Shown: positions 51,081-59,129, counted from the first letter of the stretch. The stretch: 64,000 bases of DNA from Pedobacter sp. W3I1 (GCF_030816015.1 NZ_JAUSXN010000001.1:1736001-1800000), one strand, 5' to 3'. Notes: generated by a model not told the origin, from the letters alone. Program-made: numbers and translations.

Positions 51081-52517
51081 ATGAGTTCAGAACAAGCACA
51101 AACCAAATGGGGGCAGTTTATTCCTTTGGTCACGGTATTCTTTTTTTGGGGCTTTGTAGCCGCCAGTAATGATATTTTAATACCGGTATTTAAAAAAGCT
51201 TTTGATTTATCACAGGCTGAAAGCCAATTGGTTTCATTGGCATTTTACATTGCCTATACCGTGGGCGCTTTAATATATAATGGTATTTCTGTTATCATAG
51301 GGCAAGATATAGTAAACAAATTGGGCTATAAAAATTCGTTGGCACTAGGGTTGGTTATTTCTGCACTTGGAACTTTATTATTTTATCCTGCAGCAAACCT
51401 GCATTCATTTCCTTTAATGCTTTCTGGTTTATTTATTGTAGCATTGGGCTTTTCGTTACAACAAACCGTTGCCAACCCATTGGCTATTGCGTTAGGGCCA
51501 ATTAAAACAGGCTCGCAACGTTTAACGCTTGCTGGTGGTATTAATAACTTTGGTACAACCATCGGGCCGCTTATTGTAAGTTTTGCCATTTTTGGTTCTG
51601 CTGCAAATGCAAGCACAAATATCAGCATAGAAAGTGTTAAAATTCCTTACCTGATTTTGGGTGTTGCATTTATCGCGGTTGCTATTTTCTTAAAAATGTC
51701 ATCGTTGCCTGATAGACCTGCTTTGGTTGAAGCTGTGGTTGAGGATACTAAATCGATTAAGGGCTCTGCTTTACAATATCCTCAATTGGTTTTGGGTATG
51801 ATTGCCATATTTGTTTATGTAGGTGTAGAGGTTTCTACAGCAAGTAACTTGCCAGCTTATATGGAGAAAGATTTAGGTTTTGCCATTAAAGATATTGCCC
51901 CTTATATCTCTTTATACTGGGCAAGTATGATGATTGGTCGTTGGACAGGTGCCGTTGAAGCATTTACCGATAATGTGAGCACCCAAAAAGTGTTAAGGTT
52001 TATTGCGCCTTATTTGGCGTTTGGTATTTTTTTAGCAGTAAATGCTATTGCGAAACACGACCTGGCTCCTTTTTATGTGTATGGTTTAATTATATTGGTG
52101 CTAATTGCTGCCGATATGGCGAGTAAAGGTAATCCAGCCAGAATGTTATTGATTTTTTCGGCAATTGGTATTACTGCGCTATTAATCGGCATGCTTACCA
52201 AAGGAATGGTGAGTGTTTACGCCATTACAAGCGTTGGTTTGTTCTGTAGCACATTATGGCCTTGTATTTTTACATTAGCCGTAAGTGGTTTGGGTAAACA
52301 CACCAGTCAGGGAAGTAGCTTCTTAATTATGATGATTATGGGCGGTGGTATTATTAGCTGGGCACAGGGTGCAGTATCAGAGTTTACGGGTATTCAATAC
52401 AGCTATGTTGTAGGGATTATCTGTTTTGCTTACTTAGCATTTTATGCCTGGAAAGTGGCTGGAATATTAAGATCACAAGGAATAAACTTTGATCAAAAAA
52501 TTTCTGGTGGACATTAA
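51081..52517 (+). CDS. Sugar MFS transporter, FHS (FucP-like) family
   Basis: A 478-residue transporter with about 12 spans from the fucose/glucose-galactose:H+ symporter family. Its N-terminal FFFWGFVAASNDILIPVFKK (17-36) is the FHS signature, and GGINNFGTTIGP and GRWTGAV follow the pattern of the family. FHS proteins import L-fucose, glucose or galactose with protons; the substrate here is not determined. It is a single gene with a terminator that overlaps the leader of the next gene. The start ATG is unambiguous. Confidence 0.88.
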   Translation: MSSEQAQTKWGQFIPLVTVFFFWGFVAASNDILIPVFKKAFDLSQAESQLVSLAFYIAYTVGALIYNGISVIIGQDIVNKLGYKNSLALGLVISALGTLLFYPAANLHSFPLMLSGLFIVALGFSLQQTVANPLAIALGPIKTGSQRLTLAGGINNFGTTIGPLIVSFAIFGSAANASTNISIESVKIPYLILGVAFIAVAIFLKMSSLPDRPALVEAVVEDTKSIKGSALQYPQLVLGMIAIFVYVGVEVSTASNLPAYMEKDLGFAIKDIAPYISLYWASMMIGRWTGAVEAFTDNVSTQKVLRFIAPYLAFGIFLAVNAIAKHDLAPFYVYGLIILVLIAADMASKGNPARMLLIFSAIGITALLIGMLTKGMVSVYAITSVGLFCSTLWPCIFTLAVSGLGKHTSQGSSFLIMMIMGGGIISWAQGAVSEFTGIQYSYVVGIICFAYLAFYAWKVAGILRSQGINFDQKISGGH

Positions 52518-52529
52518 TTTTTAATAAAG

Positions 52530-52537
52530 TAATTTTG
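52530..52537 (+). promoter_or_regulatory. TAnnTTTG -7 element for the dCMP deaminase gene
   Basis: TAATTTTG fits TAnnTTTG and ends three bases before the terminator hairpin of the sugar transporter gene. Its expected transcription start falls inside the first arm of that hairpin. Confidence 0.45.
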
Positions 52538-52539
52538 CG

Positions 52540-52571
52540 GCCACAAAGATTTATTTCTTTGTGGCTTTTTT
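52540..52571 (+). terminator. Terminator of the sugar transporter gene
   Basis: GCCACAAAGA and TCTTTGTGGC form a perfect 10-bp stem around TTTATT, followed by six T residues. It lies between the sugar transporter stop and the dCMP deaminase start. Confidence 0.85.
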
Positions 52572-52581
52572 AATTTCTATA

Positions 52582-53040
52582 ATGACAGATAAACCCAGTT
52601 TCGATTCGATATTTATGAACCTCGCCACCGATTTGGCAGCCCGCTCACACTGCGTGCGTGCCCATGTCGGTGCAGTGCTCACAAAAGATACCCGTATTAT
52701 TTCTATTGGTTACAATGGTCCGCCGGCTGGTACGCATAACTGTGACGAAGAATGGCCAGAGCATGGCTGTGCACGTGATAGTAAGGGAAGTTGTTCTTTA
52801 GCCTTACATGCTGAGGAAAATGCAATTCTGTATGCGTCTAAAAACGGATCGAAAATAGAAGGTTGTACCTTATATACCACCTTGTCGCCTTGTATTGCTT
52901 GCGCCCGCTTAATTCTATCATCAGGAATTAAATTGGTGTATTATTCTAAATCGTATGCGGCTTATAAAGGTTTACCTAGCGACGAAGGTGTAGATTTTTT
53001 ACGGAAGTTTGGGGTTGAGGTGGTTTTGATGGAATCATAA
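52582..53040 (+). CDS. dCMP deaminase family protein
   Basis: A 152-residue zinc enzyme of the cytidine/deoxycytidylate deaminase family that converts dCMP to dUMP for thymidylate synthesis (ComEB-like). The zinc ligands are H76 and the catalytic E78 in ALHAEENAIL and C104/C107 in SPCIACARL. The N-terminal RSHCVRAHVGAVLTKD is typical. The ATG at 52582 is chosen over a GTG at 52561 that lies inside the terminator hairpin. Position behind a sugar transporter is probably chance. It has an odd leader: its promoter element lies before the terminator of the previous gene. Confidence 0.93.
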   Translation: MTDKPSFDSIFMNLATDLAARSHCVRAHVGAVLTKDTRIISIGYNGPPAGTHNCDEEWPEHGCARDSKGSCSLALHAEENAILYASKNGSKIEGCTLYTTLSPCIACARLILSSGIKLVYYSKSYAAYKGLPSDEGVDFLRKFGVEVVLMES

Positions 53041-53045
53041 AGGTT

Positions 53046-53090
53046 CAGTGATTCATTTGTCATTAGTTCATTGGTGACTGCAAGTAGTAT
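53046..53090. repeat. Left 45-nt direct repeat flanking the toxin-antitoxin module
   Basis: The word CAGTGATTCATTTGTCATTA onward matches 53824-53868 at 41 of 45 positions (mismatches at four single bases). Both lie just outside the toxin-antitoxin genes. Confidence 0.75.
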
Positions 53091-53134
53091 ATCAGCTTAG
53101 CAAAGTCTATATCTAAACATAACTCAGCTTCATC

Positions 53135-53165
53135 TTGACAACTTGACAAGTTTTGCTTATATTTG
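53135..53165 (+). promoter_or_regulatory. Promoter and candidate operator of the toxin-antitoxin operon
   Basis: TTG at 53135 is followed after 20 nt by TATATTTG (53158-53165), a good promoter. Between them lie a doubled CTTGACAA (53134-53149) and the palindrome ACTTGACAAGT (53141-53151), a plausible operator for autoregulation by the antitoxin. Confidence 0.55.
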
Positions 53166-53183
53166 ATTATAAATCTATTAGCT

Positions 53184-53420
53184 ATGAAAACAATGTCTGT
53201 TGGAGAATTTAAAGCTCACTTTTCTGAAGTACTTGAAGATGTTAAGGCAGGTATTGGTATTGCCGTAACATATGGAAGAAAAAAAGAGGTTATTGGTTAT
53301 TTTGTTCCTGATTTGGAAGAAAACAATAAAGAGCGTAAAATAGGTATGCTTGACGGGAAAGCCGAAATAATATTTAAAGATGATTTCAAGATTACAGAAG
53401 AGGAATTCTTAGGCTTATGA
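53184..53420 (+). CDS. Type II antitoxin, Phd/YefM-like
   Basis: A small antitoxin of 78 residues from the ATG at 53184 (a second ATG at 53193). The N-terminal MKTMSVGEFKAHFSEVLEDV resembles the Phd/YefM DNA-binding domain (V-x-E-F-K-x-x-F/L-S-x-x-L) that both represses the operon and neutralises the toxin through the C-terminal tail. The stop overlaps the toxin start (ATGA at 53417-53420), the usual coupling in type II systems. An upstream TTG at 53163 falls inside the promoter element. Autoregulation through the palindrome in the promoter is likely. Confidence 0.85.
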   Translation: MKTMSVGEFKAHFSEVLEDVKAGIGIAVTYGRKKEVIGYFVPDLEENNKERKIGMLDGKAEIIFKDDFKITEEEFLGL

Positions 53421-53815
53421 TTTACCTCTTAGATACCCATGTATTAGTTTGGTCATTAATGTATTCATCTAAGCTTTCGAATGTCTGCATGGAAATTTTA
53501 AAGAACAAGAAAAATACAATTCTAGTAAGTACGATAAGTTTTTGGGAAATATCTTTGAAACATTCAATAAATAAACTAGATATTTTGAGAATCATACCAG
53601 AGGCTTTACCTGAACTCGCAATTGAGGCCGGTTACGAGCTTTTGCCCCTTTTACCTGATGATGTGGCTAATTACCATCACTTAAATGCGAACTGGCATCG
53701 AGACCCTTTTGATCGGATGTTGATATGGCAAGCTATTAAGAAAGATATAACCTTAATTAGCAAAGACGAAGACATTAATAAATACCGATCAGCAGGATTA
53801 AAAGTTGTTTGGTGA
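53417..53815 (+). CDS. PIN domain (VapC-like) toxin
   Basis: A 132-residue PIN-domain ribonuclease toxin. The acidic active site is visible: D6 in MIYLLDTHVL, E44 in FWEISLKH, D96 and D99 in WHRDPFDRML, and D117 near ISKDEDI. VapC toxins cleave tRNA or rRNA when the antitoxin is removed. It is coupled to the antitoxin by a 4-nt overlap. The pair stands between two 45-nt direct repeats (53046 and 53824) and has no other neighbours on the same transcript, a typical setting for an acquired or excisable module. Confidence 0.9.
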   Translation: MIYLLDTHVLVWSLMYSSKLSNVCMEILKNKKNTILVSTISFWEISLKHSINKLDILRIIPEALPELAIEAGYELLPLLPDDVANYHHLNANWHRDPFDRMLIWQAIKKDITLISKDEDINKYRSAGLKVVW

Positions 53816-53823
53816 TTATTGTC

Positions 53824-53868
53824 CAGTGGTTCATTTGTCATTAGTTAATTGGTGACGGCAAGTAGTTT
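53824..53868. repeat. Right 45-nt direct repeat flanking the toxin-antitoxin module
   Basis: Same orientation as the copy at 53046-53090 and matching at 41 of 45 positions. It starts nine bases after the toxin stop. The rest of 53869-54060 is word-like repeats such as GGTTAATCGG and ACTTCGGACT. Confidence 0.75.
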
Positions 53869-54068
53869 ACTGGTTAATTGTTTAAATCAGTTAATCGACT
53901 TCGGACTTTTTAGTTATACTGGTTAATCGGTTAACTGTTTAAACCGGTTAATTTACTCCAAACGCCAAACGCTCAACTCCAAACTGGCTTCGGACTCAGG
54001 ACTACCGACTTCGGACTTTTTCCTTCAAAAATCTCAAATCTCCGCCTTCAAATCTCATATCTAATTGG

Positions 54069-54076
54069 TACCTTTG
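54069..54076 (+). promoter_or_regulatory. TAnnTTTG -7 element abutting the guaA start
   Basis: TACCTTTG followed by CGG and the guaA ATG at 54080. With three bases between, transcription would start at the start codon, giving a leaderless mRNA. Confidence 0.55.
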
Positions 54077-54079
54077 CGG

Positions 54080-55609
54080 ATGCAAGAAAAAATCATTATC
54101 GTCGATTTTGGTTCGCAATTTACACAACTCATCGCTCGTAGGGTTCGCGAACTAAATATTTACTGTGAAATATATCCATATAACAATCTTCCTGAGGTTA
54201 CGCCTGATGTAAAAGGAGTTATTTTTTCAGGTAGTCCTTATTCTGTCCGCCAGGAAGATGCACCTCAAATCGATTTATCAAAATACCATTTAAAATATCC
54301 GTTATTGGCTGTTTGTTATGGTGCACAATATATTGCCCAACATTCTGGTGGTGCGGTTCAGCCATCTTCAACCCGCGAGTATGGTCGTGCTAACCTGAAT
54401 TTTGTAAACCAGGAGAATAAATTATTTAAAGGTATCAATATCGATTCACAAGTTTGGATGAGTCATGGCGATACCATTACCGATATTCCTGAAAATTTTG
54501 AATTGATTGCCAGTACCGATAGCGTTAAAGTGGCAGCTTATCACATTAAAGATTCGGATACTTATGCTATCCAGTTTCACCCTGAAGTAACGCATAGTAT
54601 TGATGGAAAAATCCTTTTAGAAAACTTCCTGGTTGATATTTGCGGATGTAGCCAGGACTGGACTTCTGCTGCTTTTGTTGAAACTACCATTGCCGATATT
54701 AAAGCAACCGTAGGTAACGATAAGGTTGTTTTGGCACTTTCGGGTGGTGTTGACAGCAGTGTTGCTGCGGTACTTTTACATAAAGCCATTGGCACAAACC
54801 TACATTGTATATTTGTTGATAATGGTTTATTGCGTAAAAACGAGTATGAAAGTGTTTTAGAGCAGTACAAAGATTTTGGCTTAAATATTAAAGGCGTTGA
54901 TGCAAAGGATAAATTCTTGGGTCAATTAGCTGGGGTAGAAGATCCGGAAACAAAACGTAAAATTATTGGCCGTGTATTTATCGAAGTTTTCGACGAAGAA
55001 TCTCATCTGATTCAAGATGTGAAGTGGTTAGCACAAGGTACAATTTACCCCGATATTATTGAGTCGATTTCAGTTAAAGGTCCATCAGCAACCATTAAAT
55101 CGCACCATAATGTGGGCGGTTTGCCAGATTTCATGAAACTTAAAGTGGTAGAACCGCTTAAAACGTTGTTTAAAGATGAAGTAAGAAGAGTAGGTAAGGC
55201 TTTAGGTTTAGAGACGTTTATTTTAGGCCGCCACCCTTTCCCAGGACCAGGTTTAGGCATCCGTATTATCGGAGAGGTAACCCCGGAAAAAGTAGCTATC
55301 TTACAAGATGCAGATAAGATTTATATTGATAATTTGAAAGAAGCTGGCCTTTACGATCAGGTATGGCAGGCAGGGGCAATCTTTTTACCGGTACGTTCTG
55401 TTGGTGTAATGGGCGATGAACGTACTTATGAGAATGTAATTGCATTAAGAGCCGTTGAATCACTTGATGGTATGACTGCAGATTGGTGTCATTTACCTTA
55501 TCCGGTACTGGCTAAAATTTCTAACGAAATCATCAATAAAGTTAAAGGAATCAATAGAGTGGTATACGATATTAGCTCTAAACCACCTGCAACTATAGAG
55601 TGGGAATAG
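54080..55609 (+). CDS. guaA: GMP synthase (glutamine-hydrolysing)
   Basis: A 509-residue enzyme that converts XMP to GMP with glutamine-derived ammonia. The N-terminal amidotransferase domain opens with [20 protein letters not shown] (6-25), has the catalytic C79 in [12 protein letters not shown] and the His/Glu in [10 protein letters not shown]. The ATP-pyrophosphatase domain shows [18 protein letters not shown], and the dimerisation domain ends in [20 protein letters not shown]. The TTG at 54065 overlaps the promoter and is not the start. A terminator-like hairpin follows. Confidence 0.97.
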   Translation: MQEKIIIVDFGSQFTQLIARRVRELNIYCEIYPYNNLPEVTPDVKGVIFSGSPYSVRQEDAPQIDLSKYHLKYPLLAVCYGAQYIAQHSGGAVQPSSTREYGRANLNFVNQENKLFKGINIDSQVWMSHGDTITDIPENFELIASTDSVKVAAYHIKDSDTYAIQFHPEVTHSIDGKILLENFLVDICGCSQDWTSAAFVETTIADIKATVGNDKVVLALSGGVDSSVAAVLLHKAIGTNLHCIFVDNGLLRKNEYESVLEQYKDFGLNIKGVDAKDKFLGQLAGVEDPETKRKIIGRVFIEVFDEESHLIQDVKWLAQGTIYPDIIESISVKGPSATIKSHHNVGGLPDFMKLKVVEPLKTLFKDEVRRVGKALGLETFILGRHPFPGPGLGIRIIGEVTPEKVAILQDADKIYIDNLKEAGLYDQVWQAGAIFLPVRSVGVMGDERTYENVIALRAVESLDGMTADWCHLPYPVLAKISNEIINKVKGINRVVYDISSKPPATIEWE

Positions 55610-55666
55610 TTTTTAGTTCAGAGTCCTGAGTCATTAGTCGGGAGTCGATATACAAATAATATGCTT

Positions 55667-55704
55667 ATGCTAGCAAGGTGGAATAAACTTTGCTAGCATA
55701 TTTT
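55667..55704 (+). terminator. Terminator after guaA
   Basis: ATGCTAGCAAGG pairs with CTTTGCTAGCAT (one G-U pair) around a 9-nt loop and runs into ATTTTG. It ends eight bases before the next gene's first ATG. Confidence 0.75.
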
Positions 55705-55711
55705 GTTAAAA

Positions 55712-56932
55712 ATGATAGGTATGAATTTCAAGAGGGTTTATTGGTTGTTGGTTTTGTTTGCGGTAATTTTGAGTGCTTGTTCGCCTAAAATCAAGACACC
55801 CAAACCCGAAACAAGTAAACCAGTTGAAAAAGAAAAACCGGCAGATAAAAAGCCGATCAAAAAGTTTTCGCAGGCAAGTGTTTCCTTGCTTGTTCCCTTT
55901 AAACTGGATGAGCTAAATTTAAAAACAGCCACAAAAGCCGATATCGAGAAATATGCCATGCCTATCGATTTTTATCAGGGCTTTAGGTTGGGATTGGATT
56001 CTGCTGCGACTCAGGGTTTAAATTTTAAACTAAATGTTTTTGATACCCAGGATGATAATGCACATATATCTGTATTGTATAAAAATGAACGTTTTAAACA
56101 AAGCAATTTAATTATTGGTCCGGTTTTTCCTGATGGATTGAAATTTATCTCCAATTATGCCAAAGAAAATAATGCAATTATCGTATCTCCTCTGGCTGCT
56201 TCCGAACCTGCCGAATTTAATAATCCAAATCTGGTCTCCATTGTAAATAATATTGGTTTACATGGAAAAAAGATAGCCACCTATATTGCTAAAAATTATA
56301 ACCCTGCCAATACCATAGTGGTACTGATTAACCCTAAGAAAACAGAAGACGAGCAATTTGCCGCACCGATCAGGAACTATTTTCAAGCCAATACCAGGTT
56401 CGTGGTACAGGAGTATGCTTCGGCCTATACTTTTGAAACGAAAATGATTAAAGGTAAAGAATATGTAGTGGTGCTTACTTCATCCGACAGGACTTTTGTA
56501 GTACCAACAGTAGAAAAATTGTATAAATTAAAGCATCTGCCTACGGGTGGTTATAGTATTAATTTATTCGGCCATCCTAACTGGGTAAAACAAAATTATT
56601 CTACCGATAAACTACAAGATCTAAATACCATTATCAGCTCTTCTTATAAAATAGACTACAAAAGCAGTGCTGTTGTGGCCTTTATTAAAAAATATCGCTA
56701 CAGGTATGGATTTGAGCCTGGGGAATATGCCTTTAAGGGATTTGATGTAGGCTATTACTTTGGTAAACTATTAAGCACTTACGGGGAAGATTATAGAGAA
56801 TATCTGGTAAAAGATAAATATAAAGGCCTCCATAATAACTTTTCATTTATTCATGATGAAAAATTAGGCTATATTAACACCAGTTTAATGTTACTGAAGT
56901 TTAAAAACTTTGCGTTAAACGTAGTTGAGTAA
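55712..56932 (+). CDS. Lipoprotein with periplasmic-binding-protein-like (receptor) fold
   Basis: A 406-residue predicted lipoprotein: signal peptide with lipobox LSAC (Cys about 23), a Lys/Pro-rich linker (about 28-50), then a large domain (about 60-406) of alternating helices and strands resembling the periplasmic-binding fold of receptor-family ligand-binding proteins (for example NLIIGPVFPDGLKFISNYAK and AAPIRNYFQANT). No LysM domain is present. Two in-frame ATGs (55712, 55721) give the same signal. Substrate unknown. It follows guaA behind a terminator and precedes an RNA methyltransferase gene by 33 nt. Confidence 0.75.
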   Translation: MIGMNFKRVYWLLVLFAVILSACSPKIKTPKPETSKPVEKEKPADKKPIKKFSQASVSLLVPFKLDELNLKTATKADIEKYAMPIDFYQGFRLGLDSAATQGLNFKLNVFDTQDDNAHISVLYKNERFKQSNLIIGPVFPDGLKFISNYAKENNAIIVSPLAASEPAEFNNPNLVSIVNNIGLHGKKIATYIAKNYNPANTIVVLINPKKTEDEQFAAPIRNYFQANTRFVVQEYASAYTFETKMIKGKEYVVVLTSSDRTFVVPTVEKLYKLKHLPTGGYSINLFGHPNWVKQNYSTDKLQDLNTIISSSYKIDYKSSAVVAFIKKYRYRYGFEPGEYAFKGFDVGYYFGKLLSTYGEDYREYLVKDKYKGLHNNFSFIHDEKLGYINTSLMLLKFKNFALNVVE

Positions 56933-56965
56933 TTCTATAATTTTTTCTTCCATTTTAATTATTGC

Positions 56966-58135
56966 ATGAGAGCAGATCATCAGTTAAGAGCCTTTGAACA
57001 GATTTTGAATAATTATGATGGAAGTTTGCCTTTGCATCGTTTTCTGCCAGCCTATTTTAAGCAGCATAAGCAAATGGGTTCCTCAGATAGGAGATGGGCT
57101 ACAAGGCATATCTATAGCTTTTTTAGATTAGGTAAGACTTTACCGGCACTTCCCCCCGAAGAACGTTTAAGCATTGCCGATTTCTTATGCCACGATACGC
57201 TAAGTCTTATTGTTGAAAAGAATCTGCCAGAATTAAAGGACAGCATTATACTGTCGCTGGAAGAAAAATTATCCATCATTAAAACCAGGTATCCAGATTT
57301 TGATTTGCAGGAGGTATACCCGTTTCATGCAAATCTATCTGATGAATTAGATCAGGAAGCTTTTTCTACCTCATTCTTCAAACAGCCAGATCTGTTTATC
57401 AGGGTAGCAGCTGATGAATCTGCAGCTATTGTTGCAAAATTAGAAGATGAAAACGTTGCGGTTAAAGCTATTTCTGAAACCGCTTTGGCATTACCCAATG
57501 GAACCAAGCTTGAAACCGTTTTAAAAGAAGGCAGTTATCAGGTTCAGGATTTATCTTCTCAGCATACAGGTAATTATTTTAAACCGAACAAATGGGATAA
57601 ATGGTGGGATTGTTGCGCGGCATCTGGTGGGAAAACATTGCTGTTGCATAGTTTGGAGCCTGTTATCGAACTCTTGGTTTCTGATCTGAGAGAAAGCATA
57701 CTCTTAAACTTAGATGAACGTTTCCGTTTGGCGGGCATTAAAAAGTATCATAAGAAAGAACTGGATCTTTTACAGAACAATGATCAGGTTTTACATCACT
57801 ATCAATTCGACGGGATCATTTTAGATGCCCCTTGTACTGGTTCCGGAACATGGGGGAGGACACCCGAAATGCTCACCTTTTTCGAGGAACGGAAAATTAA
57901 TCAATTTGCGGGCATCCAGAAGGGAATTGTCCAAAATATTGTAAAATATTTGAAGCCAGGTAAGCCCTTAATTTATATTACCTGCTCTGTCTTTGCCGAA
58001 GAAAACGAAGCCATTGTTCAGCACATGATTGATACATTGCCATTAGAACTGGAAAAGATGGAATTGATAAAGGGTTATGAAAACAATGCCGATACGATGT
58101 TTGTAGCGAGATTGATTAAGAAGAGCCAGGATTAA
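56966..58135 (+). CDS. RsmB/NOP-family RNA m5C methyltransferase
   Basis: A 389-residue SAM-dependent methyltransferase of the RsmB/NOL1/NOP2/Sun family that makes 5-methylcytosine in rRNA. An N-terminal NusB-like region (about 1-140) precedes the catalytic domain. Motif I lies near VQDLSSQHTGNYF, with the SAM-binding WWDCCAASGGKTLLL. The two catalytic cysteines are in DAPCTGSG and YITCSVFAEE. It is 33 nt after the lipoprotein gene and may be cotranscribed. The target base is not known from sequence. A palindromic repeat follows the gene. Confidence 0.92.
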   Translation: MRADHQLRAFEQILNNYDGSLPLHRFLPAYFKQHKQMGSSDRRWATRHIYSFFRLGKTLPALPPEERLSIADFLCHDTLSLIVEKNLPELKDSIILSLEEKLSIIKTRYPDFDLQEVYPFHANLSDELDQEAFSTSFFKQPDLFIRVAADESAAIVAKLEDENVAVKAISETALALPNGTKLETVLKEGSYQVQDLSSQHTGNYFKPNKWDKWWDCCAASGGKTLLLHSLEPVIELLVSDLRESILLNLDERFRLAGIKKYHKKELDLLQNNDQVLHHYQFDGIILDAPCTGSGTWGRTPEMLTFFEERKINQFAGIQKGIVQNIVKYLKPGKPLIYITCSVFAEENEAIVQHMIDTLPLELEKMELIKGYENNADTMFVARLIKKSQD

Positions 58136-58145
58136 TCACTCGGTT

Positions 58146-58207
58146 CGTCACCCTGAATTTATTTCAGGGTCTTAACATATAGATGCTGAAATAAATTCAG
58201 CATGACG
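58146..58207. repeat. Two-hairpin palindromic repeat, CGTCA...TGACG family
   Basis: A 62-nt unit with hairpins CCCTGAA/TTTCAGGG and ATGCTGAA/TTCAGCAT, matching the unit at 3656-3720 in layout and much of the sequence. It lies just after the methyltransferase gene and could act as a weak terminator. Confidence 0.7.
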
Positions 58208-58223
58208 CTCACTTAAAGCGACA

Positions 58224-58331
58224 TTACGTATGTTCAAACCAGGATTTGAAATTCTTTTTGAAGTATTTCACCGCTTCGATTAAAACGGCTATTGCTCCGA
58301 TAATTAAGGTATATTCTTCAAAGCTGTTCAT
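58224..58331 (-). CDS. Possible 35-residue single-span membrane protein
   Basis: A 35-codon frame (MNSFEEYTLIIGAIAVLIEA onward) has one hydrophobic segment (about 8-22) followed by lysine-rich residues KKNFKSW, as in small inner-membrane proteins. It lies alone in a 387-nt gap between a palindromic repeat and the CGTCAT element at 58406. No promoter or SD is clear. It may be a chance frame; a conserved homologue in related genomes would settle it. Confidence 0.3.
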   Translation of the reverse strand: MNSFEEYTLIIGAIAVLIEAVKYFKKNFKSWFEHT

Positions 58332-58405
58332 GATGTAAGCTTTATGTTTAGATGAATATAGGGAATTATTGTTACAGATTGATTGGAGGATTGTCATTTA
58401 ATAAT

Positions 58406-58510
58406 GATCGTCATTGCGACCGTAGTGGAGAAATCTTTGAACTTACATTTAAAGATTTCTCCATTTCGCTACCAATGAAGAATTGGTAGGCTTCAGTCGA
58501 AATGACGATC
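58406..58510. repeat. Long palindromic repeat, GATCGTCATT...AATGACGATC
   Basis: The 105-nt unit has perfect 10-bp inverted ends GATCGTCATT and AATGACGATC and an inner GGAGAAATCTTT/AAAGATTTCTCC hairpin. It belongs to the same family as 12237, 46040, 49560 and 30509. Confidence 0.8.
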
Positions 58511-58522
58511 TAGATGGACCTA

Positions 58523-59104
58523 CTAAAGCCCCGTATTATTCCTGAACAATTTAATCGCTATAGCCAATAAAATTACGCCAAATGCTTTACGTAAGATGTT
58601 TAAGCCTGATTTTCCGAAGAGTTTTTCCAGTCTGTTGGTATTTTTCAATACAAAATAAACAAACAACATATTGAGTATAATGCCCACTAAAATATTCTGG
58701 GTATGGTATTCTGTTTTTAACGATAGCAAAGTGGTCATTGTACCGGCTCCGGCAATTAGCGGGAAGGCTAATGGAACAATAGAGACTGTTTCGGGAGCTT
58801 CTTCTTTGAAAATGGTTAATCCCAATACCATTTCCATGGCAATAAAAAATATTACAAATGAACCCGCAATAGCGAAAGATTCTACATCAAGTCCGATTAC
58901 TTTTAACAGCGATTCTCCAACAAACAAAAATAAAATCATTAAGCCTGTAGCCACGAGCGATGCTTTTTCTGATTCGATATGACCTGCTTTTCTGCGCAGC
59001 TCGATCACAACAGGGATTGCGCCTAAAATGTCGATAATAGCAAAGAGCACCATCGTTGTCGATAGGATCTGGCTTAAGTTGAACGTCATAAAATCAAATT
59101 TCAT
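58523..59104 (-). CDS. MarC family integral membrane protein
   Basis: A 193-residue membrane protein with about six spans, matching the MarC/UPF0056 family in length. It opens with FNLSQILSTTMVLFAIIDIL, where the family has a conserved FxxxDPxGxxP-like segment, here DILGAIPVVIE (with I-L in place of P). PLAFPLIAGAGTMTTLLSL and KLFGKSGLNILRKAFGVILLAI are also MarC-like. The function of these proteins is unclear; a transport role is often assumed. A TACCTTTG promoter lies 17 nt upstream of the ATG. It is a single gene. Confidence 0.88.
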   Translation of the reverse strand: MKFDFMTFNLSQILSTTMVLFAIIDILGAIPVVIELRRKAGHIESEKASLVATGLMILFLFVGESLLKVIGLDVESFAIAGSFVIFFIAMEMVLGLTIFKEEAPETVSIVPLAFPLIAGAGTMTTLLSLKTEYHTQNILVGIILNMLFVYFVLKNTNRLEKLFGKSGLNILRKAFGVILLAIAIKLFRNNTGL

Positions 59105-59121
59105 AGCAGCGCAATTTTAAG

Positions 59122-59129
59122 CAAAGGTA
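59122..59129 (-). promoter_or_regulatory. TAnnTTTG -7 element for the MarC gene
   Basis: TACCTTTG on the minus strand lies 17 nt before the ATG at 59104. A TTG about 21 nt further up could serve as the -33 element. Confidence 0.5.

Noticed and set aside
53046..53868. Attachment sites of an integrated element
   Set aside because: The 45-nt direct repeats flank only a toxin-antitoxin pair, with no integrase or tRNA; a plain repeat-mediated duplication is simpler.
54065..54079. TTG start upstream of guaA
   Set aside because: The codons overlap the TACCTTTG promoter element, so they cannot be in the mRNA if it is used; the ATG at 54080 matches GuaA N-termini.
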